Origin: Candidatus Omnitrophota bacterium
GTDB taxonomy: Bacteria; Omnitrophota; Gorgyraeia; JABMRJ01
Direction: 5' to 3'
Length of the DNA: 35,771 nucleotides
NCBI GenBank assembly: GCA_016783555.1
Contig: JADHWH010000016.1
Coordinates: 1 to 35,771, forward strand
Shown: positions 1 to 6,677 of the stretch, in pieces
Layout: every line of letters starts with the position of its first letter
Numbering within the stretch: position 1 is the first letter of the stretch
Notes under the pieces: model-generated
Databases searched by the model: none
What the model saw: only the letters and a program-made list of their open reading frames with translations
Told to the model about the DNA's origin: nothing
Position numbers and translations under genes: made by a program

Positions 1-2
1 TG

Positions 3-98
3 GACCTCTTTGACGAACAAGGTGGATACAAAGAGTCTCTGATCCGCTGGATCAAAATGATAAAATTGGATGATCTTAAAAAGACCTTAATTGATTGA
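3..98 (+). CDS. C-terminal tail of an unidentified protein (partial)
   Basis: An open frame enters from the left edge and stops with TGA at 96-98, giving about 31 residues (DLFDEQGGYKESL then IRWIKMIKLDDLKKTLID). The tail is too short to assign to a family. Its stop codon lies inside the perfect inverted repeat at 91-115, which suits a real gene end converging on the minus-strand gene that stops at 112. The call rests on open frame, a charged amphipathic composition and terminator placement only. Confidence 0.5.
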   Translation, partial: DLFDEQGGYKESLIRWIKMIKLDDLKKTLID

Positions 99-115
99 AG
101 TCCGACTTCAATCAA
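91..115. terminator. Perfect 12-bp inverted repeat, bidirectional terminator candidate
   Basis: TTGATTGAAGTC (91-102) and its exact complement GACTTCAATCAA (104-115) flank one central base. The stop codons of both convergent genes (TGA at 96-98 on plus, TGA at 114-112 on minus) lie inside the stem. T-rich sequence follows on the plus strand and an A-run precedes it (T-run for the minus strand). The stem is AT-rich, so termination strength is uncertain. Confidence 0.55.
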
Positions 116-1107
116 TTTGCTTGTCTCTGTTTTTGCAGGGATTTGAATAGCCTTATTATCTTCTCACGCAGCTGGGAATATTCTCTCTCTTTTAATATGA
201 GGTCGGCCAGATCCTTATTCTCGAACATGCCTACTTGGCCTTTATTGTTACGCAGGGCAAAGATATAGCGCCCGGCATATTTATGGCGGTGGGTGGCGGT
301 AAGCGCTAATGCAAAATTATTCTTATCAAAGAGACCGTCATTGTCCTCAACAACTATGCTTAACAGGAAATGCTTCCTGATTAACATCGGGATGGCATTG
401 TTAACCAAGAAAGTTGAGTTGGGATTTTGCTCATCTATAAACGGCAGGTTTTTCATCTTCTCAAAAAAGTGGTAGTCCTCAAAATGTTCAATGCTTCCAT
501 ATCTACGGAGTGAAGGATCCAGAATATATATCTCATTAATACGGGGAAAACGGCCGGTGATGCGCAGGATAAAGTGTGACGATCGAGGACCTAAAAAATA
601 ACCGGATTCGGCAGCGCGGACAAATTCGACCAGATACCCATCACCAAATAGAGGTTGAATCTCTTGATACACATAGGCGGCCAATTGGCCGCATAAGCCG
701 TAGCGCCCTTCCGCTAAAATAATGCTTCCCTTTTCATTAAATCGGTGAATATTGTGCAGGCACCAGCTCCTTTTGTCGAAATCTAAGCTTATCCACACCT
801 CCGGCCGCACAAAATCAGAAATAGCAGAATAGCGTAGAGGCTTTATAATTCTCTTCACCTCTTTATAGTAAGGGGCTGTGCTCTCAATCTTGGAGATGCC
901 TAAGCCCAAAGTATCTCTAAACAAGCGCCAGCCAACAAAAGAGATCGCTACTATTAATATAATTAAAACAAAAGTAGTGCGACGATAAAAACGCAGCCTA
1001 CTTCTTAAATTTGCAAGCCGCTCAACAATTTTTATTTTAGGCTTCTGTGGCTGTTCCTGGGGTTTCTGTGGCTCTTCCTGCGGTTTTACACTAGGCGTTT
1101 CTTCCAT
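112..1107 (-). CDS. Membrane-anchored protein with a transglutaminase-like Cys-His-Asp set
   Basis: 331 residues. The N-terminus is a Pro/Gln/Glu/Lys-rich cytoplasmic stretch (residues 5-25), followed by a basic segment and one membrane span at about 45-63. The large remainder is probably outside the inner membrane. Three islands look like a papain/transglutaminase-type catalytic set in the right order: GLCGQLA with Cys139, SSHFIL with His178 and YILDPS with Asp197. This is my motif reading, not a family match I can confirm; it could equally be a non-catalytic relative. It is divergent from the secreted plus-strand pair at 1236-2595. The ATG at 1107 has AGGA about 9 bases upstream and a good sigma-70 promoter 54-82 bases upstream. 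Confidence 0.75.
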   Translation of the reverse strand: MEETPSVKPQEEPQKPQEQPQKPKIKIVERLANLRSRLRFYRRTTFVLIILIVAISFVGWRLFRDTLGLGISKIESTAPYYKEVKRIIKPLRYSAISDFVRPEVWISLDFDKRSWCLHNIHRFNEKGSIILAEGRYGLCGQLAAYVYQEIQPLFGDGYLVEFVRAAESGYFLGPRSSHFILRITGRFPRINEIYILDPSLRRYGSIEHFEDYHFFEKMKNLPFIDEQNPNSTFLVNNAIPMLIRKHFLLSIVVEDNDGLFDKNNFALALTATHRHKYAGRYIFALRNNKGQVGMFENKDLADLILKEREYSQLREKIIRLFKSLQKQRQAN

Positions 1108-1160
1108 TTGTGTAAATCCTATTTCTTCTCCTTTTTACCCTATTCTTCCCATCTGATTAA

Positions 1161-1189
1161 AGAATATACTACTCCGCTCCTTTTGTCAA
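1161..1189 (-). promoter_or_regulatory. Sigma-70 type promoter for the 112-1107 gene
   Basis: On the minus strand a perfect -35 TTGACA (1189-1184) is followed after exactly 17 bases by TATTCT (1166-1161), matching four of six -10 positions. Initiation near 1154 would leave a leader of about 47 bases. The rest of the divergent gap 1108-1235 shows no other strong structure. Confidence 0.6.
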
Positions 1190-1200
1190 GTGGGTATGAC

Positions 1201-1228
1201 TTGCATTTAGGGGAAAATGAGGTATACT
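1201..1228 (+). promoter_or_regulatory. Weak sigma-70 promoter candidate for the secreted gene pair
   Basis: TTGCAT (1201-1206, three of six matches to TTGACA) lies 16 bases before TATACT (1223-1228, five of six matches to TATAAT). Initiation would fall at about 1235, almost on the GTG at 1236, which would make that start leaderless or shift translation to the ATG at 1242. The -35 match is poor. Confidence 0.3.
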
Positions 1229-1235
1229 TCTTTTT

Positions 1236-1856
1236 GTGAATATGGCAAGGATTATACTCATCTTATTAACTATTATATCGATATCCCTTATAGGATCCCG
1301 GCAGGTATCCGCCCAGGACAGCGAACAGAAGCTGCCGCCCGGTATAAGCGAGTTGCCCCCCGGCATGGAGGTCATAAACATAGGGAGCGCCAACGTCATA
1401 GCGCCAATAGGCAGCAAGGTAAATAAGGAGGGTACCGTAATAATCGTTGAGCCCATTGAGCAATACGCCGGGAGGAGGTTCCTTGATATGGAGGGCCGAT
1501 TATCCAGCATAGACTTAAGGCTCAATGAGCTTGCCGACAATTTAGAGAAGCTTAGAAAATCTATGGAAAGACTCGATAGTGAGAAGGCGTCGAAAGCAGA
1601 GCTAAAAAAAGAGATATTAAGCGAGGCGCAAAAAAAAGAGATAGCGCAAGGGGCCGCTGAAAACCGTCTTGCCGCGTTGGAGACAAGACAGAGGAGTATA
1701 GGCAAAGAATTAAACAACTTGAAAGACGTCGTTTCGAAAACTCTCGAGATACTTGCGGCGGACTTGGAAGAGGTTAAGGAGGATGATAAAAAGAAAGAGG
1801 ATGTCGAGTCTATCTTCTATTACGAATATAAAAACAAGCCTGAATCGGAAGAATAG
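1236..1856 (+). CDS. Secreted or periplasmic coiled-coil protein
   Basis: 206 residues from GTG 1236. An in-frame ATG at 1242 is the alternative start; GAGG at 1219-1222 is 13 bases from the GTG. Residues 1-26 form a signal peptide with a hydrophobic core (ARIILILLTIISISLIG) and a VSA-Q cleavage site. A Pro-rich segment (LPPGISELPPGMEV) and a small beta-rich region follow, with a long heptad-type coiled coil at about 85-175. The C-terminus is very acidic (EEVKEDDKKKEDVES). No PEP-CTERM tail is present. It resembles many periplasmic coiled-coil proteins without matching one I can name. It probably forms an operon with the repeat protein that starts 28 bases downstream. Confidence 0.75.
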   Translation: MNMARIILILLTIISISLIGSRQVSAQDSEQKLPPGISELPPGMEVINIGSANVIAPIGSKVNKEGTVIIVEPIEQYAGRRFLDMEGRLSSIDLRLNELADNLEKLRKSMERLDSEKASKAELKKEILSEAQKKEIAQGAAENRLAALETRQRSIGKELNNLKDVVSKTLEILAADLEEVKEDDKKKEDVESIFYYEYKNKPESEE

Positions 1857-1884
1857 TGCGATATTAAAAAAAGGAGGCAGCTCT

Positions 1885-2595
1885 ATGAGAAAGATTATAG
1901 CATTACTACTGGTCTTCTTTATAGCCCTTATGTATGTGTCGCCCGGCGCGTATGCGCAAGAGGATAAAAAGGGGCACTTGAGAGGTGAGATCAAAAGACA
2001 TAGAAGGGCGATAGAGGACCTCAAAGCCCAATTAAAGGCTATGGGTGAATATGCCCCTCCCGAGGCAGAAGGTTATGACGAAGGCTATGCTGACGAGGGA
2101 ACCTACTCTGACGAAGGCTATGCTGACGAGGGATCCTATGGAGAAGCTTATGACACATCTGCTCCCGAAGTCGTATCCGGAGGAGATGCTACTTTACAGC
2201 CTCCACCCCTTCCAGGAAAACGTCCGCATATAGGCAAAGGTCCGCGTCCAGGAAAAGGTCCGCGTCCGGGAAAACGTCCGCATATAGGCAAAGGTCCGCG
2301 TCCGGGAAAAGGTCCACACCTAGGCAAAGGTAAACGTCCAGGTAAAGGTCCGCATGTAGGCAAAGGTAAACGTCCGGGAAAAGGTCCGCATGCCGGTAAA
2401 GGTCCGCATATAGGCAAAGGGCGCGGTCCCGCTAAAGGAAAAGGCGCTGCCATCGGTCCGAAGAAAGGTCCAGGCCCGGGTAAGGGCAAGGGTAAGGGCG
2501 TAAAAAAAGGTGGGGCTAAGAAAGCCGGCGGAAGAAAAGGCGGCGCTAAAAAAGGCGGCGGTGGCAAACGCGGAGGCGGCGGCAGAAGAAGATAA
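1885..2595 (+). CDS. Secreted charge-segregated repeat protein (acidic Tyr repeats, then PGKGP repeats)
   Basis: 236 residues. I place the start at ATG 1885 because AAGGAGG at 1871-1877 sits 7 bases upstream and the protein then opens with a clean signal peptide (MRKIIALLLVFFIALMYVSP, AYA-Q site). The open frame extends back to 1753 but that part overlaps the previous gene and has no signal. After a short basic helix come acidic Tyr/Gly repeats at residues 64-90 (DEGYADEGTYSDEGYADEG). From 110 to the end the chain is Lys/Arg/Gly/Pro-rich with tandem PGKGPR, PGKRPHIGKG and PGKGPHVGKG units, finishing as GGGGKRGGGGRRR. The basic half resembles histone-H1-like or silaffin-like low-complexity chains in composition only. 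A likely role is binding an anionic polymer such as EPS or DNA outside the cell (inference). Confidence 0.75.
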   Translation: MRKIIALLLVFFIALMYVSPGAYAQEDKKGHLRGEIKRHRRAIEDLKAQLKAMGEYAPPEAEGYDEGYADEGTYSDEGYADEGSYGEAYDTSAPEVVSGGDATLQPPPLPGKRPHIGKGPRPGKGPRPGKRPHIGKGPRPGKGPHLGKGKRPGKGPHVGKGKRPGKGPHAGKGPHIGKGRGPAKGKGAAIGPKKGPGPGKGKGKGVKKGGAKKAGGRKGGAKKGGGGKRGGGGRRR

Positions 2596-2600
2596 GATTT

Positions 2601-3221
2601 TTATACTAAGCGCTTCTTTCTCCTTAAAAATGCTCCAAATGCCAGCCCTGAGCCGAATAATAGTGTTGTCACCGGCTCTGGTATAACATCTCCTCCATTA
2701 GTGTGATCACCGGTCAATTTAAAATCATCCAGGTGGACATAGTCTTTTGAAGTGCCACAAGAATTATTATAGAGAGAAAATTTTACATCTACCGAGCTAT
2801 TGTTGGCCGATGAGGGCAACACCCAATTCTTAAACTCCCAGCTGCTGCCATAGTTGAGCGTCTCAAGAATATTCCAGGCGGGATCCCCTGTCTTTCTCCA
2901 TGCCATCGTAAAGATATCACCGCTGCTGTCCCCAAAACTCTCTGGCCTCCGATATACTGAAAAACCTATATTATTATAGCCTACGGTCGATATCGACCTC
3001 CATATTGACGCAACTATCTTTGGATTCGCCTTTAACGTAGCTGCCGGGTCGCCGCTTGGCGCAGGACTGCTTTCATTATTATTGGTAAAAACTTCGCCTT
3101 CCGTGCCCCAGCCGGATATCGCGTTGAACTCGTCAAGGAATATGGTAACCGACGCCTCGGCCTGTGTTGCATATAGGGCCGCGAATAGAATAATTGACGC
3201 ACACATAACCTTTCTTAACAC
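2601..3221 (-). CDS. PEP-CTERM sorting-domain protein, paralogue 1
   Basis: 206 residues from GTG 3221, with GGGAG 7 bases upstream. The signal peptide covers about residues 1-23 (cleavage near QAEA-S). The body is beta-rich and contains one domain of about 150 residues with no motif I can name. The C-terminus is a standard PEP-CTERM signal: IPEPVTT, a hydrophobic span (LLFGSGLAFGAFL) and RRKKR. Exosortase is expected to cut near PEP after secretion and transfer the protein to an unknown acceptor. It is a tandem paralogue of the gene at 3263-3886; 83 bases coding the sorting region (2647-2729) differ from the copy at 3309-3391 at a single base. It is probably co-transcribed with that gene from the sigma-54 promoter at 3974-3956. 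It ends 5 bases from the convergent plus-strand gene. Confidence 0.9.
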   Translation of the reverse strand: MLRKVMCASIILFAALYATQAEASVTIFLDEFNAISGWGTEGEVFTNNNESSPAPSGDPAATLKANPKIVASIWRSISTVGYNNIGFSVYRRPESFGDSSGDIFTMAWRKTGDPAWNILETLNYGSSWEFKNWVLPSSANNSSVDVKFSLYNNSCGTSKDYVHLDDFKLTGDHTNGGDVIPEPVTTLLFGSGLAFGAFLRRKKRLV

Positions 3222-3262
3222 TTCTTTTCTCCCTACTTTTTTACTAACTTTACGATTCTTTT

Positions 3263-3886
3263 CTAGACTATGGTTTTCTTTCTCCTCAGATATCCCGCGA
3301 ATATAAGACCTGAGCCGAATAATAGTGTTGTCACCGGCTCTGGTATAACATCTCCCCCATTAGTGTGATCACCGGTCAATTTAAAATCATCTATATAGGC
3401 ATAATCTTTTGAGGAGTGACAGCCATCGTCGCCATTATATAGAGAGAATTTTACATCTACCGAACCATTGCTGGCCGCTGACGGTAATACCCAATTCTTA
3501 TACTGCCAGGAACTATTATAGTCGAGCGTCTCAAGAATATTCCAGGCGGTCTCTCCTGTCTTTTTCCATGCTATAGTAAAAAGATCGTTGTTGTCATCCC
3601 CCAAGCTCTTCGTCTTTCGATACAGAGATAAACCTATATTATTATAGCCGGCTGTCGATATCGTCCTCCACATGGATGAAGTTGCTTCATTGTATGACTT
3701 CAATTTAGCCACATCGTCGCCGCTTGGGGCCGGGCTGCTTTGGTCATCAGCTGAAACATTGCCCTGTGTAGACCAGCCGGATATTGTGTTGAACTCGTCA
3801 AGGAATATGGTAACCGACGCCTCGGCCTGGGCTGCATATAAGCACGCAAACACAAAAATTGACACACAGATTAACTTTCTTAACAT
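3263..3886 (-). CDS. PEP-CTERM sorting-domain protein, paralogue 2
   Basis: 207 residues from ATG 3886 with a strong AGGAGGGG 8 bases upstream. The signal peptide is at about 1-23 (MLRKLICVSIFVFACLYAAQ). The extracellular domain shares its order of motifs with the downstream paralogue (SVTIFLDEFNTISGW near the N-terminus, TGETAWNILETLDY, DVKFSLYN, DDFKLTGDHTNGGD). The sorting tail is IPEPVTT, then LLFGSGLIFAGYL and RRKK. It is the first gene after the sigma-54 promoter, with a leader of about 60 bases. The function of the domain is unknown; by family it is an exported protein that is processed by exosortase and accompanies EPS. Confidence 0.9.
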   Translation of the reverse strand: MLRKLICVSIFVFACLYAAQAEASVTIFLDEFNTISGWSTQGNVSADDQSSPAPSGDDVAKLKSYNEATSSMWRTISTAGYNNIGLSLYRKTKSLGDDNNDLFTIAWKKTGETAWNILETLDYNSSWQYKNWVLPSAASNGSVDVKFSLYNGDDGCHSSKDYAYIDDFKLTGDHTNGGDVIPEPVTTLLFGSGLIFAGYLRRKKTIV

Positions 3887-3955
3887 CTTCTTTTCCCCTC
3901 CTAATTTTTAAAACCTTGCAGTTTTTGTCTTTGATTTATCTTACTATATTATATT

Positions 3956-3974
3956 AAAGCAAAATGTGTGCCAA
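3956..3974 (-). promoter_or_regulatory. Sigma-54 (-24/-12) promoter for the PEP-CTERM pair
   Basis: On the minus strand the sequence reads TTGGCACACATTTTGCTTT (3974-3956). This matches TGGCAC-N5-TTGC fully, with GG at 3972-3971 and GC at 3960-3959 at the required 11-base offset. Initiation would be near 3947, about 61 bases before the ATG at 3886. The gap 3887-4152 holds this promoter, an AT-rich leader and the upstream element at 4030-4138. Confidence 0.85.
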
Positions 3975-4029
3975 TATAGAAAATTTTGTATCTTTTTTCA
4001 AGAACTACGGCGCATAACACCTTTTTATT

Positions 4030-4138
4030 AAAGAGGTTACGGGAGGAAATTTTTACATTACCATGACATACCAGGAAAGAGTATGACAAGCAGTGATAGG
4101 TGATATTAAAAAATAGACATTTCTTGCGGGGTGTTGAA
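4030..4138. promoter_or_regulatory. Upstream element copy A (candidate activator site or dispersed repeat)
   Basis: This stretch aligns with 10625-10734. The strongest part is TATGACAAGCAGTGATAGG at 4082-4100 against TATGACAATCACTGTTAGG at 10677-10695 (16 of 19 identical), followed by TAGACATT, CTTG and GGGTG...TTGAAA blocks. The outer block AAG..GTTACG at the far end is also shared at the same distance. It ends about 55 bases upstream of the sigma-54 promoter at 3974, within the range used by enhancer-binding activators. Whether it binds the NtrC-type protein is inference. Confidence 0.5.
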
Positions 4139-4152
4139 ACATGTGGACATTT

Positions 4153-5169
4153 TTATTTTACAGGGGCGAGGGCAACGCTGGCAAAGTTGACAAGCTTCTT
4201 GATAAGCGCTATATCTCTTTTGGAAAATTCCTTCTCTTTCCTGACCATGTTTAAGTTTATAACGCCATAGACATCTTGATCATCGGCTTTATTAAAAGGG
4301 ACTATCATCGAGGCCTTGATGTATTTTCGCATCATCTTATTAGCAAGGCCGTTTTTGTTTCTGTCTTTGGGAAGTATTATAGGCTCGGCCATCGCCGCCG
4401 CCACGCCGGCTATCCCCTCCCCCATCTTAACGTTCGCGTTGTTTACTATTCTTTCATCCAATTTGGATGCCGCCTTTATGTGGAGCTCTCTGGTCGCCTT
4501 ATCTACCGTCATAACAGACCCTGAATCCGCCTCAAGCGCTATGATACACGTATTAAGAAGAGAACTCAAAATCTTTTCCTCGTAAACTTTGGAAAAAAGC
4601 GGGTCTATCTCCACCACATCGCGGCCGATCTCCCCAAGCCTCCTTTTGTGGTATTCCGTCTGCACCATCCGCGCGAAGACATGACGGAGCAGTTTTATAA
4701 CGGCGCGTATCCTGTTATATGAGAAGACGTTTATCTCTATAAGGGCGTCTATAAGCTCTTCGGGTTTTAATCCTGCCTTGATCGCTTCTTTTTCGTATAC
4801 AGACTCTTCTTTTCTCTTGTTCAGGATCACCGGCCCTATACATATATAGGCGGCTACCCTGCTGCCGAATATCCTTATAGGAAGCACAAATAGATCGAGC
4901 CCGAAGACACATTTAAAATTGGCTTCTTCTTTTACATCGAGTTTATTATGAAAATCCGGAAGACAATCTCCGCAATGCACGGATTTTTTGGAGGGATTGG
5001 GGCAGGTATTGGAACAGAGCCCTGAAGGGCCGCTTATCCGCGTAAGCTTTTTGCCGTCAGGGTCTATTGTGCAGAGCGTTACGCCTACAATCTCCGAAAA
5101 AGAATCTTGAATCCATTGCCACTCATCAAGATTAACTAGGTTATTTAAGTCGAGCCCATTTCGATACAT
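4153..5169 (-). CDS. PocR-type sensor domain plus GAF domain protein
   Basis: 338 residues, cytosolic, with no membrane span and no DNA-binding or catalytic output domain. Residues about 8-180 match the PocR ligand-binding domain: WQWIQDSFSEIVGVTLCTIDPDG at the front, the cysteine-rich block with Cys52, Cys56, Cys66 and Cys69, then FKCVFGLDLFVLPI and a helical end with HVFARMVQTEYHKR. Residues about 200-336 form a GAF domain (SGSVMTVD, GEGIAGVAA, SMIVPF, YGVINLNMVR). The gene lies 36 bases downstream of the NtrC-type regulator and is probably co-transcribed. A likely role is to sense a small molecule or redox/metal state and modulate the activator by contact (inference). The lack of an output domain is unusual for PocR-GAF proteins, which are often fused to kinases or AraC domains. 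Confidence 0.8.
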   Translation of the reverse strand: MYRNGLDLNNLVNLDEWQWIQDSFSEIVGVTLCTIDPDGKKLTRISGPSGLCSNTCPNPSKKSVHCGDCLPDFHNKLDVKEEANFKCVFGLDLFVLPIRIFGSRVAAYICIGPVILNKRKEESVYEKEAIKAGLKPEELIDALIEINVFSYNRIRAVIKLLRHVFARMVQTEYHKRRLGEIGRDVVEIDPLFSKVYEEKILSSLLNTCIIALEADSGSVMTVDKATRELHIKAASKLDERIVNNANVKMGEGIAGVAAAMAEPIILPKDRNKNGLANKMMRKYIKASMIVPFNKADDQDVYGVINLNMVRKEKEFSKRDIALIKKLVNFASVALAPVK

Positions 5170-5205
5170 GAAATATATATTAATCCTTAATTAAATTATT
5201 GACCG

Positions 5206-6576
5206 CTAACCCTGCGAGATTAGATTGTACTTACGCAATTTATTATAAAGTGTCGTCCTGTTTATGCCCAGTTTCTTAGCGGCCTTCTTCTTATTCCAAC
5301 CAACCTCCTTCAAGATTCTAAGTATATGGCCCTTCTCCGGCTCTCTTAAGATATCCTTCAATAAATTTAAAGCGCTTGCGGAGACATTCGCCATGGTCTT
5401 ACTTATGAGTATCTCGGGAAGATCGTCTTTATTTATCACGCCGTCTGTATCCAATATGACGGCGCGTTCTATAATATTCTCAAGCTCCCTTATATTGCCG
5501 GGCCAATGGTAGTTCTTAAGGACTTCGATGACGCCTCCGTCCATGCCCTTTAACTTCTTATGGTTCTCTTTAGAGTATAGATTTACAAAATGCTCCAAAA
5601 GAGACGGCAGGTCTTCTTTTCTCTCTCTTAAGGGCGGCAGGACAATCGATATAACATTGAGCCTGTAGTAAAGGTCTTCCCTGAACTTTTTTTCGCTAAC
5701 GAGCTTCTCTAAGTCCTGGTTCGTCGCCGCTACAATGCGCGCGTCTACCTTTACGGTTCTATGATCCCCCACCCTCTCAAACTCTTTCTGCTGGATTATC
5801 CTTAAAAGCTTCACCTGCAGATCAGGCGTCAGCGAGTCGATATCATCAAGCAGTATAGTGCCTCCGTGCGCCAGCTCGAACCGCCCCTTCCTGTCGGCTA
5901 TGGCGCCCGTAAAAGCGCCTTTGGTATGGCCGAATAGTTCGCTCTCCACAATATCCCGCGGAAGCGCCCCGCAGGAGACCTCCACAAAAGGCTTGTTGCA
6001 CCTCTTCTTATCCGCCTTATGTATGGAATGGGCCAGGAGCCTCTTTCCCGTTCCGCTCTCTCCCCGTATCAATATGGTCGTCTTCGCGTTTGCTATGCGT
6101 TCAACGACCGAATAAATCTCGTTTAACTTGTCGCTCTTTCCTATAATACCGTGGAATGAATCATCGCTCTTTTTAGAAAGCTTCTTAAAAGGACCGCCAT
6201 GCGTCTTCTTCCGCGGCAGGTTCAGAAGCGCCCTCTCTATAACGGAGATGATCTTTTCGTCCTCAACGGGCCTTACAAGATAATCAAAGGCCCCGAGCTT
6301 TATGGACCTTACCGCAAAATCAAGGTTCCCGTAAGAAGTGAGTATAATAACCTCGCCCGAGTCCAGCTTATCTTTTAAGTCCTTTACAAGCTCAACATCA
6401 TCCTCTTTGTTTAAATCTGTAAGGACAATCTGGTAGGGTTTTTCAGATATGCATTCCAAGGCTTCTTCTGTCTCGCTGGCTATATCTACCTTGTAACCCG
6501 CGCGGCAGAGTATTTCGTAAAGGGATTTCTGTACAAGCAGCTCAAAGTTTACCAGTAGAATCTGTGAACCATCCAT
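5206..6576 (-). CDS. NtrC-family sigma-54 activator with a degenerate receiver
   Basis: 456 residues from ATG 6576. An open frame reaches back to TTG 6600, but AAGGAG (6592-6587) lies inside that extension 10 bases before the ATG, so 6576 is the better start. Order of domains: receiver (1-120), AAA+ sigma-54 interaction domain (about 143-370) and Fis-type HTH (about 415-452). Visible motifs are Walker A GESGTGK (172-178), GAFTGA (220-225) which contacts sigma-54, and Walker B ILLDDID (241-247). The receiver keeps Asp54 and Thr80, but the Mg-binding acidic pair is Asn10-Phe11 and the conserved Lys is Arg102. The family remodels the sigma-54 holoenzyme by ATP hydrolysis. Exosortase loci often carry the PrsR response regulator; this protein may fill that role. 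Candidate targets are the promoters at 3974 and 10567. It has its own promoter and an attenuator-like leader. Confidence 0.93.
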   Translation of the reverse strand: MDGSQILLVNFELLVQKSLYEILCRAGYKVDIASETEEALECISEKPYQIVLTDLNKEDDVELVKDLKDKLDSGEVIILTSYGNLDFAVRSIKLGAFDYLVRPVEDEKIISVIERALLNLPRKKTHGGPFKKLSKKSDDSFHGIIGKSDKLNEIYSVVERIANAKTTILIRGESGTGKRLLAHSIHKADKKRCNKPFVEVSCGALPRDIVESELFGHTKGAFTGAIADRKGRFELAHGGTILLDDIDSLTPDLQVKLLRIIQQKEFERVGDHRTVKVDARIVAATNQDLEKLVSEKKFREDLYYRLNVISIVLPPLRERKEDLPSLLEHFVNLYSKENHKKLKGMDGGVIEVLKNYHWPGNIRELENIIERAVILDTDGVINKDDLPEILISKTMANVSASALNLLKDILREPEKGHILRILKEVGWNKKKAAKKLGINRTTLYNKLRKYNLISQG

Positions 6577-6598
6577 GCTATTGACTCTCCTTAAAGCC

Positions 6599-6640
6599 AA
6601 AAAAACGCTCTATCTTGCTGTCTTTTAACAGGATAGAACG
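6599..6640 (-). terminator. Intrinsic terminator in the leader of the sigma-54 activator gene
   Basis: On the minus strand, CGTTCTATC (6640-6632) pairs with GATAGAGCG (6614-6606), with one G-T pair. An inner CTGT/ACAG stem (6631-6628 with 6621-6618) closes a short loop. Seven Ts follow at once (6605-6599). It lies between the promoter at 6706-6678 and the activator start at 6576, so it would also end transcripts of the upstream gene group. Confidence 0.75.
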
Positions 6641-6677
6641 CCCCACCCCCAATCTTCCTGCAGTTACTGTAGCTATT

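Noticed and set aside
1192-1205. Sigma-54-like TGGGTATGACTTGC on the plus strand before the secreted coiled-coil gene
   Set aside because: The distance between GG and GC is one base short, and the -24 block is TGGGTA instead of TGGCAC.
1169-1717. 182-residue minus-strand open frame opposite the coiled-coil gene
   Set aside because: Low-complexity Ser/Leu/Phe translation typical of the antisense of a Lys/Glu-rich coiled coil; the plus-strand gene has a signal peptide and coherent domains.
2148-2567. 139-residue Pro-rich minus-strand open frame
   Set aside because: It is the antisense of the PGKGP repeat region; the composition simply mirrors the repeats, and there is no ribosome-binding site.
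6577-6600. TTG start at 6600 for the NtrC-type activator
   Set aside because: The Shine-Dalgarno sequence for ATG 6576 lies within this extension, and the T-run of the terminator abuts the TTG.
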